Below are positions 9,701-20,225 of a stretch of 29,685 nucleotides of DNA, piece after piece; position 1 is the first letter of the stretch; each line of letters starts with the position of its first letter. The notes beneath the pieces are model-generated. The model did no database searches, was not told where the DNA came from, and saw only the letters and a program-made list of their open reading frames with translations. Location of the stretch: positions 1 to 29,685 of the forward strand of contig JAYMSP010001680.1 in assembly GCA_036897095.1 (NCBI GenBank), given 5' to 3'. This stretch comes from Plantago elongata. Its lineage: Eukaryota > Streptophyta > Magnoliopsida > Lamiales > Plantaginaceae. Made by a program: the position numbers and the translations under genes.

Positions 9701-10803
9701 GAAGTATGTGGCATTTCCTCCTCTTCTCTTACGAGATTTTTACTTTCAAGATTCTGACTGGCCAAGATGTTACTATTTTCCTGCTCATAACCATGACCTA
9801 CATCAGCAACTGATTCATTTGCCACAACACTCCTTTCTGCAGTATGGATAACATCTCCATTGGACTTGGATTCTGACAACTCACCAGCTTTACTCACAAT
9901 TCCATTCTGATCATCAACCTGGCATGAAGTCACATTGAACCGGGAGAATGGCTCGGAATCACCTTCAGTTTGTCTACCGTCGATGGCATCTTTAACTGCA
10001 GATGTTGTCTCAGGCTCTTCTATATGGACATGATCGTTTCCACTCTTTGTATCTTCATTATTCAAAATTCCTGTCTCGGTCACATGGTGCAATATTCCGT
10101 TTTCTTGCTCCATTGAGCCAATATGACCTTGCATTACTTTATTAGCATCTTGAACTTCCACGACACCATCATTTCCTTCTGTGTCAGGCTTCTGTGGGTT
10201 CTCACTTCCATTCACCACATTAAACCTTGGAGTTTCAAACATCTCAACTGTCGATCCATTTCCAGTATCTGCATCCAAGTCATTTGATTCATTAAAATCT
10301 GAAGTTCCAAGAGAGCTTACATTCCCCGATACACCATCCTCATGCTTAAGCTCTTTAATCACAATATCGAAATAACTAGGATAGTTACTTTGACCATCAG
10401 TAGGAGCTAAGTCGACTTTTTCCCCGACATTAGCTTTATCATGCAATTCATCAGTTCCATTCCTAACAACTACATCCACATCATTTTGGGTCTCAACCTC
10501 ATTGATTGGAATTTCAGCCTGGGCATGATTATGCTCCGACTGTGTAGCTGCATCAGGATCACCATTCTCCGGACTCCCAACTAATTCCATGTTTCCTCCA
10601 ACAATTTTTTTACTTTTCTCTGAGTTAATCACCGGGGTCTCTGGCTCAAGTGCCTCTTCAAATACCTCATCTTCATCAATATCCTTCAACCCGTCCGAAC
10701 TGAGATCAAGATTTTCCTTTTTGCTTAACTCAATCACTTCACCGTCAACACCAACCTCCGACCCTAACACTTCATCCCTCGGATATCCGATGGGAGTTTC
10801 CAT
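6781..10803 (-). CDS. TOC132/TOC120-like: Chloroplast outer-envelope import receptor, TOC120/TOC132 type
   Basis: The product is a GTP-dependent receptor of the TOC complex that binds transit peptides of nucleus-encoded preproteins at the chloroplast outer envelope, working with TOC34-type GTPases and the TOC75 channel. It has 1340 residues in one coding exon. Residues 1-635 form the acidic, low-complexity A-domain. It ends with two copies of a RPAGLG..APLL motif (from 547 and 590), a hallmark of TOC120/132 rather than TOC159. The GTPase domain starts at about 636 (DETREKLQMIRVKFLRLAHR): P-loop GKSGVGKS 719-726, DTPG 766-769, LTHA 837-840 and ENHSACRTN 887-895. An Asp-rich linker (971-992) precedes the membrane-anchor M-domain (about 997-1340, with GWDHDIGYEG). 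In Arabidopsis TOC120/132 favour housekeeping, non-photosynthetic preproteins. The A-domain is longer than in Arabidopsis TOC120/132. The ATG at 10803 suits the acidic start and the splice site just upstream. All motifs are intact. Confidence 0.96.
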   Translation of the reverse strand: METPIGYPRDEVLGSEVGVDGEVIELSKKENLDLSSDGLKDIDEDEVFEEALEPETPVINSEKSKKIVGGNMELVGSPENGDPDAATQSEHNHAQAEIPINEVETQNDVDVVVRNGTDELHDKANVGEKVDLAPTDGQSNYPSYFDIVIKELKHEDGVSGNVSSLGTSDFNESNDLDADTGNGSTVEMFETPRFNVVNGSENPQKPDTEGNDGVVEVQDANKVMQGHIGSMEQENGILHHVTETGILNNEDTKSGNDHVHIEEPETTSAVKDAIDGRQTEGDSEPFSRFNVTSCQVDDQNGIVSKAGELSESKSNGDVIHTAERSVVANESVADVGHGYEQENSNILASQNLESKNLVREEEEMPHTSVPDAEDVDRTKDQESDIVDNHIVDNDETTGVTAADVSSSGDANESKEAETNLSPLVESSTNDLEIAKVETPNLGPSKLKTEISTSLQKELGDTSDTVSKTVTDIPGKEGGKDDMKEEAVSKTTTKQSPGESTISKTHTERPDLTADIQNSVSGDTPINVEKEVKAKVAIPSSTNTVTTRPAGLGHTAPLLQPTQNAAGNNESGSRAASNVPPTKSTSAAPARPAGLGPDAPLLEPATRVSQHPRVNGGTSPPRNQLVEDQNGDAEEYDETREKLQMIRVKFLRLAHRLGQTPHNVVVAQVLYRLGLAEQLRGRSGGRVGGFSFDRASAMAEQLEAAGQEPLDFTCTIMVLGKSGVGKSATINSIFDENMFGTDAFQVGTKKVQDIVGTVQGIRVRVIDTPGLLPSWSDQRQNEKILHSVKRFIKKTPPDIVLYLDRLDMQGRDFGETPLLRTITDIFGPSIWFNAIVVLTHAASAPPEGPNGTATSYDMFVTQRSHIVQQAIRQAAGDMRLMNPVSLVENHSACRTNRAGQRVLPNGQVWKPHLLLLSFASKILAEANTLLKLQDSPPGRPFAPRTRSPPLPFLLSSLLQSRPEVKLPSEQFGDDDDAIDDDLDESSDSEDDGGYDELPPFRSLPKAELEKLTSPEKKAYYDELEYREKLFIKKQLKEEKKRRKMMKKMQEALKDMPPEFNESAEEENAGAASVPIPMPDLSLPASFDSDYPTHRYRSLDTNPWIVRAVLEPNGWDHDIGYEGINAERLFVVKDKVPISFSGHISKDKKDANLQMEVASSVKHGKGKSTSMGFEMQSVGKDMVYTMRSETRFSNHKMNKAAAGFSATLLGDVLTGGIKLEDKLLIGKRGQVVLSGGGIYGRGDVAYGGSLEATLRDKDQPLGRFLSTMGFSVMDWHGDLAIGWNSQTQIPVGRFSNLIARFNISNRGSGQVSLRVNSSEHLQIVLIGMIPLVKKLLGNDKNG

Positions 10804-10835
10804 CAGAAAACCTAACGTCCAACACCCTCAGTCCA

Positions 10836-11588
10836 CTACAAACATAAGGAGAAAGTAATATCAATGTACAATCACACAATAATGGCATGAAAATTCAAAA
10901 TTAACAAGTTTCCAAGCATATAAAATAAAGCATGAATCACCCTGGAAATTTGTATTAATTAACCATAGTCAATACGTTTACACGAGCACAATAATGTTCC
11001 AACAAAACCCCACAAAAGACACAAGGAAATCCCAAGTTACTACCGCCATTTGAATTCATTCCCAAAAACCATACCCAGAATCACCCACACATTAATACTT
11101 CGATTACTTACACCACAATATAAAATTCCTAATCACCATTCGACGCAAACTAAAAGCCTAAAACCACCTGTAGCCTTTTGCTTCAAATACTTTCCATCTT
11201 CCCACTCACTGAAAAGTCCCCTTTTCACAACCAATCCGTCAATCGTTATCGTAATTGTTTCTACTTATACACACAGACACAAGCTTACCTATAAAAGCAA
11301 ATACAGACCAAAAAACAAAAAATCGAACAAAAAATGGAAAACAGAAAACAAATCCACACTAGGCACCTAATCACACAGAACAAGGCATTAATAAGCATTA
11401 TCATTTCGTAACCGGTAAACAAACAGCACGAATCATATCTTCAGATCAATTCTACAAAACACAAACAAGTCCTATTATCATTGCATAATAACCGGATCAT
11501 TACCATCAATTAGGGTTCTCGAACGATTAAACAAAAATAAAAATTGATAGCTTCAATCGTAAATCATAGATAATAGAAAGTGACTCAC
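10836..11588 (-). other. Intron in the 5' leader of the TOC gene
   Basis: On the minus strand the donor at 11589/11588 reads CG|GTGAGTCA, a near-perfect consensus. The acceptor at 10836 follows a pyrimidine-rich run ending tttgtag. Splicing would remove 753 bases and leave 32 bases of leader before the ATG. The interval contains many stops on both strands and no coding potential. Leader introns of this kind often raise expression in plants; whether this one does is inference. Confidence 0.7.
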
Positions 11589-11722
11589 CGATAAATAGAT
11601 ACACCGATAGCTCTGTATGTATGGAGAGATGAGAATCGAGGTTTTTTTCGTTTTTTTAGTGAAATGGAGAAGAAGAAGAAAGAGAACTTTTTCAGCTGCG
11701 ATAGTCTTTTGATTATATAGTG
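11589..11722 (-). promoter_or_regulatory. TATA box and first leader exon of the TOC gene
   Basis: On the minus strand ctatataatc (11720-11711) is a TATA box. About 30 bases on, a CT-rich leader (ttctctttcttcttcttctc) runs to the splice donor at 11589. CT-rich leaders are common in highly transcribed plant housekeeping genes. Transcription start near 11685 is inferred from spacing. Confidence 0.6.
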
Positions 11723-13430
11723 GAAATATGAGTAGGCGGAAAGAGGATAAGGCGAGATGGACGGCTCAGATTGATTTGATTTTCGGATCTGACGGTGGAG
11801 AGTTCAGACCTCGGTTTCATCGTGATTGTTTGTTTATGTCATCATAAATGATAAATTACATGTTTACAACTCCTTCGTCCCCCGAACAAATATTATTTAT
11901 TTTTAGGCACACAATTTTATGTGCAATGTAAATATCGGAGTACAAATGCATATAAAGTGTAATTGAATTAAAAATGTTTTTAAAATATAAACAATACATT
12001 TGTAGTGAGACGGATATAAAAGAAATACAGGACATTTGTTTTGGGACCGAGGAAGTATTAATTTTTCAGTTAGCTCTTCAAATGTCTAGCTTCTTAAACA
12101 AGTTAGCTACAAATCTAGCTGATTTGATAAGCTAATCAAGATAGGTTATATGTATCAAAACTAGATGAAAAGTTAGCTGGTAAATGAAAATTCATTGAGT
12201 TGAAAAGTTAATTGAAGAATTAGTGGAATGGGAATACTATCTGACCAGCTATCCGTTAGCTTTTCAACTACCAACTAATTTTGTCAAACAAAACTTTAGT
12301 ATTAAATTTGTGCATTTTGGAGAATCGATGATTAATGTAACATATTCAACTACAAACCTTGTATATTGCATACTTAATTAATTGCACTTTTAAATTAAAT
12401 ATTTAATGTAGATGTATAAGCTAATACATCTTATTGTCGATCATGTATACATATTCGAGCAAAAATCGGATCAGGCATCATTTGGAAAGGGTAATTTCAT
12501 CGGAGACAATGGACGGTATACAATATAGGAATGACATAAATCAATATACTCATTTAATTTTAAAGCTTTATGATTTTAGTTTTACCAATTAGATATAATA
12601 TCATACTTTAAAAGTATAGTGGTTGGTAAATATTTAACTCACTAAAAGTTGAAAGGAAAGGTATCCTGATTTTATATTTTTAATAATTTAATCACCTATT
12701 TTGACATTTAAAATAATTTCATGTATTATATAATTTAGTTCGCGGACTTTGATCCTCAGATCTGCATATCATATATAATTTGGTTCTTGGACTTTAAACA
12801 TCAGGTCCGCATGTTATATATTATTTGGTTCGCGGAAATTAAATGGAAAAGTCTCGTTACCTCCCACTTTAGCCAAAAAGATAAAAGGGACCGGTTGGTT
12901 TTTCTATTAAAAAAATGTTCAATTTTATGTATTATATAAAAAAATCTGTATAATAGTGTATGTTCACATAATATAATTTTTAAACATAGTATTATATCAT
13001 AATGTGTATATAATATAATTATTTTATATTATAGTGTGCACACGATACAAATTCTTTTATATAATTAGTTTTTAAAATGTTATTTTTAAACTGAAACTGG
13101 ACTTTAACTCTCCCAAAAATTAAACCTGAGGTCCACCTTAGTTTCTTTGTTGCTTGTAGTTATCATCTCATCTTTTTGTGGAAGGGTAATGAATCAATCA
13201 TGTTAACGTCGAGTTAAAGGGTTAGGTGTTGTTTGGGAACAGAAAAGGAAAGTAACAGGTGGTACTGCTACCCATTCTCACGTGTTATTGCATATACTAT
13301 TATTCCAGGCGGGTCCTAAAATATTGAGTCCCCATGCAAATTTTAAAATATAAACCCTAGTTATATATAACATAAAATATATAAAAAAGATAATAAAATA
13401 TGTAGTACCATATGACAAGGGGAAAAAAGT
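11723..13430. other. AT-rich intergenic region, no gene
   Basis: This includes the upstream promoter region of the TOC gene (11723-11850). About 12060-12300 is rich in TTAGCT and AGCTAA words and resembles a degraded hAT-type miniature element. No reading frame looks coding. Confidence 0.4.
12729..12835. repeat. 45-base tandem repeat, about 2.4 copies
   Basis: Units starting near 12729, 12774 and 12819 share the pattern tataattt(a/g)gtt(c)...ggactt...tc.gcat. The third copy is partial (tattatttggttcgcgga). Copies are diverged by roughly a quarter, so the array is old. Confidence 0.6.
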
Positions 13431-13875
13431 TAGGCACACTACAATGTTATAATGCTAATTTGAGTACGATAAAACGACGTTGATTAATTTGGGTACACTT
13501 GAACGACATTCTGACAATTGAGATACAATTTTCAATTTTTCGGTCAAAATAATGACTAGGCAGTCTGATATTTTACTTTCACCGGATTTTGACTATTAAC
13601 TAAGTTGACTTTGTAATATAATATGTTTTATTGATGATAGGAACGTGTTTTGTTCTCAGATTTAATGTGCATTTTATTTTTCAAAGTCCCCTATTTTTAA
13701 TAAAATATTTTATTTAAAAAGTCAACTTAGTTAGCAGTTAAATATCCGAAATCTATGACTGCAAGTCACTGATTTGGTCGGAAAATTAAAAGTTGTATCT
13801 CAATTGATCAGATTGTTGTTGAAATGCACCTGAATTGGACAACATTATTTTACCGTGTCTAAAGTGGCACTATAC
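13431..13875. mobile_element. Long-armed fold-back element (MULE-like MITE?)
   Basis: Two inverted arms of about 150-180 bases (about 13431-13612 and 13718-13875) flank a spacer of about 105 bases. The clearest pairs are caattgagatac against gtatctcaattg and aactaagttgacttt against aaagtcaacttagtt. The arms are imperfect but collinear across most of their length. There is no coding capacity. Long terminal inverted repeats with a short core suit a Mutator-like MITE or fold-back element; the 9-base target duplication expected for the former was not identified, so the family stays open. Confidence 0.65.
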
Positions 13876-14575
13876 CTGAACAAATTTGCGCATATGAGAA
13901 AGGAAAATTTTGAATTTAATATTGAGATTGAAATTTTGAGAATGCACAAATTATTTAGCTTATATTGGAAAATTTTCACGTCTTGCAATCCTTCCCAACT
14001 TCTAATGTGTTCTTCCTTCAATTCTAGTCTATAACGATATATTGTTAAGGAAAGAATTAAGTTGAAGCAATAAAACAAATTTTAGTGCAGCTCCTTCACA
14101 CTTATCATGTAAATATTAATCTAATTAAGGAATGAACACCTTATGCTCCATCGATTAAGGTGAGAAGAGTTTTTCTTTCTGAGTTTTTGGCTTCTGCGTT
14201 AAAAACTTTATTTCAAATTACTTTCCCCATAATCTTATGCATGAGAATATGCCTTTCTATACTACTGAATATACCATGCACATCTACCTCCAAGTCCAAC
14301 CACCACCTAACACTTCTAGGTTTTTACTGTTAATCATAACTGATATATATCAATCTCGACTATATAATATTATCGCAACTAAAGTATTAATGTCGCCTAA
14401 AAACATTTATAAAATGTGAAATAAAATTTCAATTGAAAACGTTTATGTATGACAGTAGTATAGTTTATGTTTGCTAGATCCAAGTCCAAGATTTAAATGG
14501 CCCAAAAGGATTTCCATGTAACTAATTTAATAGTCATGCTAAACATGAGTTGTGGAGAATAACATAAGAAATTAA
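13876..14575. other. AT-rich intergenic stretch, no gene
   Basis: Only short frames of AT-driven composition occur here. It ends where similarity to a copia gag begins. I looked for a copy of the 18941-19211 LTR here and did not find one. Confidence 0.4.
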
Positions 14576-17500
14576 ACATTCACCGGTGAAAACTATCAGA
14601 CATGGAGCAAGACTTTCCTCATGAATTTGCGTGTCAAGAACAAAACAGGCTTCATCAATGGAACACTCAAAGAACCTGATTCAGAAACTTATCCATTGGA
14701 ATCACCTGCCTGGACTCGAGCTAACAACCTTGTTCAATCTTGGTTCGTTAATTTCGTTTCTACTGAAATTCGTAGCAGTTTACTAAATTTTACAACAGCT
14801 AAAGATGTTTGGGATGAGTTGAAACTCCGTTATGGTCGTAGCAATGAGCCTCGTGTTTTCCATCTTGAGAAAACTTTAGGATCAATTAAGCAAGGTTCTC
14901 AATCGATCACTGTCTCCTATAATGCTTTTAAAACTATCTGGGATGAGTACATTGGTTTTCGACCCCCTCCCCAATACACTTGTGGTGCGAAATATAGTTG
15001 TCACATTCAAGATCAATATCTTGGTACTCAGAATTCAGATTGTTGTAGTCAAGTTTCTAGTTGGACTACATGACTCATATGCCCATGTGCGTAGCAACCT
15101 ATTACTTGTTGTTCCTATCCCTTCTCTGTCAGATGTTTATTCCCTGCTATTACAAGAAGAAGGACAGCGTTCACCCCAATACACACCTTCTGACCACATG
15201 GCTATGAATGTTGGTCCCAACATTGCTGTCAAATACAACCCTCAGAACAAATTTGTTAAGCCTGGGAATAGAAGGCCAGTTTGTACACACTGTCAACAAC
15301 TTGGTCACACCAAGCACACTTGTTTGCACTACATGGATATCCGCCATGTTGGAGACCAAGACCCACAACCAGACCCCCAGCTCCTAGACCCTCTAGTGCA
15401 TACAATTAGAACCCCAGGTTACAGAACAACAACTCAGTTGCAGCAGCTATTTTGTCCACACCACAAGCTCAGTACTATTCACCTATGACATATGATTTTG
15501 ATCAGCACTCATATCAGCAATTCCTTGAGTTTCAGAAATATCAAGGTCAACAAGATGCTAATCAGTGTACTCCTCCTCATGTGGCTTGTGCCACCACTGG
15601 TATAAACATTCCTCTCTAATAACTCAGATATTGCTACATGCCTTTTTGTCACTATTCATCAAAAACCTTCTTCCTGGATCCTTGACACAGTTGCATCCGA
15701 TCACATGATATGTGACCTCACACTCTTTCTTTCCCCTCCCTCTCAAACTCGTGTTTTAATTAAATTACCTACTGGTGATCACACATATGCAACTCATATA
15801 GGCAGAGTTTAATTATCTACTGATCTTATACCAGATAAAGTCTTATTTGCACCTAAATTTGATTTTAATCTACTATATGTTTCCCAGTTAACTAGGGATG
15901 GTAGATATGATTTGAGATTCTCACGTACTAAGTGTTTTCTTCAGGACACGACCAACAAGACGGAGACTATCTTAGCTGAAGTTCAACATGGTCTTTATCA
16001 TCTTCATAGCACTGCCTATACTAATTTTTCACATGCCTTTTCTGTTGTAAATCATGCTTCTAGCTCTGTTTGGCATGCCCGTCTAGGACAAATACCTTAT
16101 GACAAGCTTGCTACCTTATCTTTACCTGATCAAATCAATTGTAATAAGCATGTCGTTTGTGATATCTGTCATTTTGCTAACCAAAAACGTCTCCAATTTC
16201 TTACCAGTGTAACCTGTACTCATTCTCCTTTTGAACTAGTACACATTGACATTTGGGGACCTTTCTCTATTGTTTCTCGTGCAAATTTTCGATTTTATCT
16301 CACTATCGTTGATGATTTTACCCGATGTACCTGGGTTTCCATGATGTCTCACAAGTCTGAAGCACGTCAACACATAGTAAATTTTTGTAAAATGGTCCAA
16401 ACTCAATTTAATTGCAACATTAAAACCATACGCAGTGATAATGGCCAAGAATTTATTTTTTCTGATTTTTATCAATCTGTTGGCATTATACACCAGCGTT
16501 CTTGCACTTATACCCCCCCAGCAGAATCGGGTGGTCGAGTGAAAACAACAACATATATTACAAGTTGCCCGTTCCTTACTTTTTAACTCTTCTATGCCTC
16601 TCAATTTTTGGTTGATAGTGTCCTTACAGCTGTTCATGTAATCAATAGGATCCCCTCTTCTTCTATTCAAGGAAAAATACCTTACCAACTTATTTACAAC
16701 AAACCTGTTGATTTTTCTTATATGCGCAATTTTGGTTGTTTGTGCTATGCTAGCATTGTAGCATCCAAAACATAAATTTTCTGCCAGAGCTATCAAATGT
16801 GCTATGATTGGTTATCCACTTGGTGTCAAGGGATACAAGTTACTTGATCTTACTTCTAACCAAGTGTTTCTATACAGGGATGTAGTATTTGAGGAGTCCA
16901 TATTTCCTTTCAAACAGCAGTAACCACATTCTACACCATCTGAATCATCTCATTCTTATTACGACCTATTTCAGGCTGATGTCTCTCCCACTCATTGTAT
17001 CACTCCTGCTGAGCCCTATCACAATGTATCACCACTCCACACAACACCTACTACCTGCACCACCCACCCCTGAGTCACTAGATCCTGTCCCTTCCCAAAC
17101 TCATATCATTATACCCCCACCACACACCTCTCAACCTGATGACCTTGCCCCAAGAAAATTTGACAGAACCAGGGCCATTTCCTCTCATTTGAAGATTTAT
17201 GAGTGTGTTTTACCACCCTCTCTACAACATGACAAGATTCAACATCCACCTACCTCTGACACCAATACTGCCAATGCAAATGCAAATCACTGCACTTCCT
17301 CTACTCCTTACCCCCATTTCTTCTCATCTCTCTATTTCAGACCTCTCTTCCTCTTATGCATCCTATACTGCTCTCATTTCACAGGTCACTGAATCAACTA
17401 CTTATAAGCAGGCCATCAAGTTTCATGAATGGCAAGATGCCATGGCAAAAGAACTACAAGCTCTTGAACAAAACAACACCTGGATTTTGACTTCTCTACC

Positions 17501-18922
17501 TGAAGGAAAGAACACAGTAGGGTGTAAATAGATATACAAAATAAAGTACAAATCAGATGGTTCTGTGGAGAGATACAAAGCCAGACTAGTTGCTAAAAGG
17601 CTACACTCAAGAGGAAGGCTTAGATTTTTTTGAGACCTTCTCACCTGTTACGAAGATCACAACTGTAAGGACCATACTTGCTTTAGCTGCTTCACAAAAT
17701 TGGCACCTACACCAGCTCGACGTCAATAATGCTTTCCTTCATGGAGAGCTCCTTGAGGAGGTGTATATGCTACCCACACCAGGCATGCCAAACCCCAACA
17801 ATCTTGTTTGTAAACTCACAAAAAGCATCTATGGTCTGAAACAAGCTTCGAGACAATGGTTTAGTAAGTTAACCACTTGTCTTCTCTCTTTTCAGTATGT
17901 ACAATCCCAATCTGATTCCTCTCTTTTCATTAAAAAATGTAATGGTTCCTTTACTGCTCTAGCTATTTATGTGGATGACATAATTTTGGTTGGTAATGAT
18001 TTAATTGAAACTCAGAGAGTAAAGGACCATCTGCACTCTCTTTTCACCATTAAAGACTTAGGAATTCTTAGATACATACTTGGCATTGAGGTTGCGTATT
18101 CTCCTAATGGTCTTGTGTTGTCACAGAGAAAGTATGCTCTTGATTTACTTTTTGAGACATGATACTTAGCATGTAAACCGGCCAACACTCCAATGGACTC
18201 CAAATGCAGATTATCTAAAGATGGAGGAGTTCCCTTGACTGATGTATCTCAATATAGAAGGCTCATAGGAAGACTGGTGTACCTCACAATTACACGACCT
18301 GATCTCAGCTCTGTTATTCAGTCCTTGAGTCAATTTCTAGGAAATCCCACATCTCTTCACCTTGTTGCCACTCACAGAGTTCTCCGTTACATTAAAGGCT
18401 CCCCAGGACATGGTCTATTCTACCCCAAGACAGGAGAACTTCAACTCAAGGCCTACAGTGACAGTGATTGGGCCACGTGCCCTGACACTAGACGTAGCTT
18501 ATTTGGATATTGTATATTCATTGGAAACAGTTTAATCTCGTGGAAGAGCAAGAAGCAACAAACAATAAGTCGGAGTAGTAGAGAAGGGGACTATCGTGCT
18601 TGAGCCTCTACTGCAAGTGAATCTCAATGGATTTTATATCTATTGTCTGACCTTGCTATTTGCCACACCATGCCTGTACACATTTATACCGACAGCCGAA
18701 GTGCGTTTTGTTTGGCTAATAATCTTGTCCAACATGAACGGACCAAACACATCGAGTTGGATTGCCACTTCATTCGTGAAAAAGTCCAAGCACAGATCAT
18801 CAAGCTCTTCCAGGTTTCGACTCTTGACATGGTTGTAGATTTGTTTACAAAGGCACCGGTTGCTCATCTATTCATCCAACATCAAGCAAGTTGGGCATGT
18901 TGGATTTACACGCCCCACTTGA

Positions 18923-18940
18923 GGGGGGGGGGGGGGGGGG
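18923..18940 (+). repeat. Polypurine tract of the copia element, run of 18 G
   Basis: Purine tract (cttga followed by 18 consecutive G) directly before the TGTCAATC that starts the 3' LTR. Plus-strand priming tracts of copia elements are usually mixed A and G, so an uninterrupted G18 is odd and may partly be a length artefact of sequencing or assembly. Confidence 0.7.
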
Positions 18941-19211
18941 TGTCAATCAATAGAAACTGGAGAAGAAGAAGAAGAACAGCTTAAATTATAAACTCAAGTC
19001 CTTATCTAGTTTAGTTTCTAATTAGTTGTGCCTAATGTTATCTTAGTTATACTGTTACAATTAGTTAGATTAATATATATTCATAGCTTCTCTCTGTACT
19101 ATTAACACTAGTTCACTTTTACAATTCAATATACAGAGAAATTCTTTCTTCTTTCTTATTCATTCAATAGCAGAGCTGTTCAATTCATCTCTCTGTTCTT
19201 ATCTTCTCACA
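18941..19211 (+). repeat. 3' LTR of the copia element
   Basis: It starts TGTCAATC immediately after the polypurine tract and is taken to end at tcttctcaca, giving the usual TG...CA ends and 271 bases. It contains a TATA-like stretch (taatatatattc) near 19072 and a pyrimidine-rich right part. The right limit is inferred from the CA dinucleotide only. Confidence 0.65.
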
Positions 19212-19522
19212 AAGGTCCTCGTAAGATTTCTACTTTATTTTAATTTTTCATAGTATGTTGATTTTTGGAACACCTTAACTAGAGGCAGAGTCTCGTCTCG
19301 TAACTAAAAGAGAACCACATATGGATGTGTTGTGTTTTGTTGTCTACTCTAGAAAGTATGAGAGAACCCAATCATTTTCATCCGTTTGTACTCTTGATTG
19401 CATAAGTTATCCAAGCTTAATAGCCCAATGGCTGAGAGAGCGATGTAGTCGAAACTCGGAAGAACATGGTCAAATAGATTATATTCGTATATATACAGAG
19501 ATCGAAAATAATGTACCATAAG

Positions 19523-19527
19523 GCGGG

Positions 19528-19570
<43 letters not shown>

Positions 19571-19595
19571 ACGTGTTCGATCCACGTTCACCGCA
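19523..19595 (+). tRNA. tRNA-Phe(GAA): tRNA-Phe (anticodon GAA)
   Basis: A 73-base uninterrupted nuclear tRNA gene without encoded CCA. The acceptor stem GCGGGGA pairs with the 3' strand before the discriminator A, allowing one weak pair. The A box (tagctcagttgg) is at 19530-19541, the anticodon GAA at 19556-19558 inside the stem-loop agactgaagatct, and the B box (gttcgatcc) near 19575-19583. The sequence has the standard form of plant cytosolic tRNA-Phe. It charges phenylalanine for cytosolic translation. An AT-rich stretch (tatattcgtatatata) and a short CAA-poor leader precede it. It lies about 310 bases beyond the copia 3' LTR and looks intact. Confidence 0.97.
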
Positions 19596-19611
19596 ACAAT
19601 TTCTATTTATA

Positions 19612-19616
19612 TTTTT
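19612..19616 (+). terminator. RNA polymerase III terminator of tRNA-Phe
   Basis: A run of five T lies 17 bases after the tRNA 3' end, the simple T-run signal at which polymerase III stops. Confidence 0.75.
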
Positions 19617-19679
19617 AGACTTCCTTTGACTCTTGTCCAGTCCAATACAAGTCATAACCTATCCTACAGAATCAAACAC

Positions 19680-19762
19680 ACATTGTCCCTTCCATTGAAG
19701 TTTAATAACGAAAATTCAAACACATTTTATCTTTCCATTGAAGTTTAATGACGAAAATCCAA
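19680..19762. repeat. 43-base tandem duplication
   Basis: The segment ttccattgaagtttaat.acg (with aaaat.ca following) occurs at 19690 and 19733 with few mismatches; the preceding cacatt is also shared. Confidence 0.7.
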
Positions 19763-20150
19763 GTTTGGCTCTTGCAACAGGCATGTAGATGTCTACAACT
19801 AACATGTCGCTTGTGAGTGAATTTTGAGTCTTGTAAACAATCACTTTATTGGTGAAACAAAGAGTCAAGTGTAAGGATTAAGTAATTGTATCACATCATT
19901 CATGATTTTGATGTAATCTGATATCATACTCACTGGATTATAATTCCCAAACTTGCAAGGATCTAATTTATTTTAATTCCCTAACTAGTAAACTGTGATA
20001 ATGCACACAACTCTAAGGTACATAGTATGTAAAACTACACAAGTGTAGGGCTGAACTTCACCAAAACATGTCGTATGTGAAAGTTAACTTCGGAATAGTA
20101 TAAGGAACATAACACCAAATTGGAAGAAATCGTACGAACCAAGTGGGTGA

Positions 20151-20225
20151 GTGATCAAGCCCCGTGGAATCAAGTTTTTGCGTATTGTTAAACTCTGAGA
20201 ACAGCCCCATTGAAGGTACCTCTAA
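20151..20225. repeat. Dispersed repeat, copy A
   Basis: Matches 29524-29599 in the same orientation. The best-conserved part is gagaacagcc.cat.gaagg with t.cctctaa following; the left part shares atcaagc.cc and then gaatcaag. The family is not recognised. Two copies 9.4 kb apart suggest a dispersed repeat, probably a mobile-element remnant. Confidence 0.55.

Larger units (their letters stand above)
14576..19211 (+). mobile_element. Ty1/copia retrotransposon, broken (fossil)
   Basis: The parts appear in Ty1/copia order. The gag-like region is about 14580-15490, with a CCHC zinc knuckle CTHCQQLGHTKHTC at 15282-15323. A protease-like region lies at about 15660-15870. The integrase zinc-binding part (HARL...CDICH) and catalytic core (FELVHIDIWGPF, IRSDNGQEF) lie at about 15990-16520. 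Reverse transcriptase is at about 17430-18180 (LDVNNAFLHGEL, YVDDI) and RNase H at about 18440-18860 (SDSDWATCPDTRRS). A G-rich polypurine tract and a 3' LTR follow. No 5' LTR or primer site was recognised. Coding is interrupted many times (roughly half a dozen breaks or more), so it is inactive. Without an LTR pair it cannot be dated by that method; the amount of decay suggests an old insertion. Confidence 0.93.

Noticed and set aside
7145-10858. Many plus-strand and alternative minus frames across the TOC gene
   Set aside because: All overlap the 1340-codon frame that carries every GTPase motif; they are by-products of its composition.
11050-11370. 106-codon plus-strand frame
   Set aside because: Lies within the proposed TOC leader intron on the opposite strand and has no domain or protein-like pattern.
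13000-14500. 5' LTR for the copia element
   Set aside because: No segment matching 18941-19211 was found upstream of the gag region.
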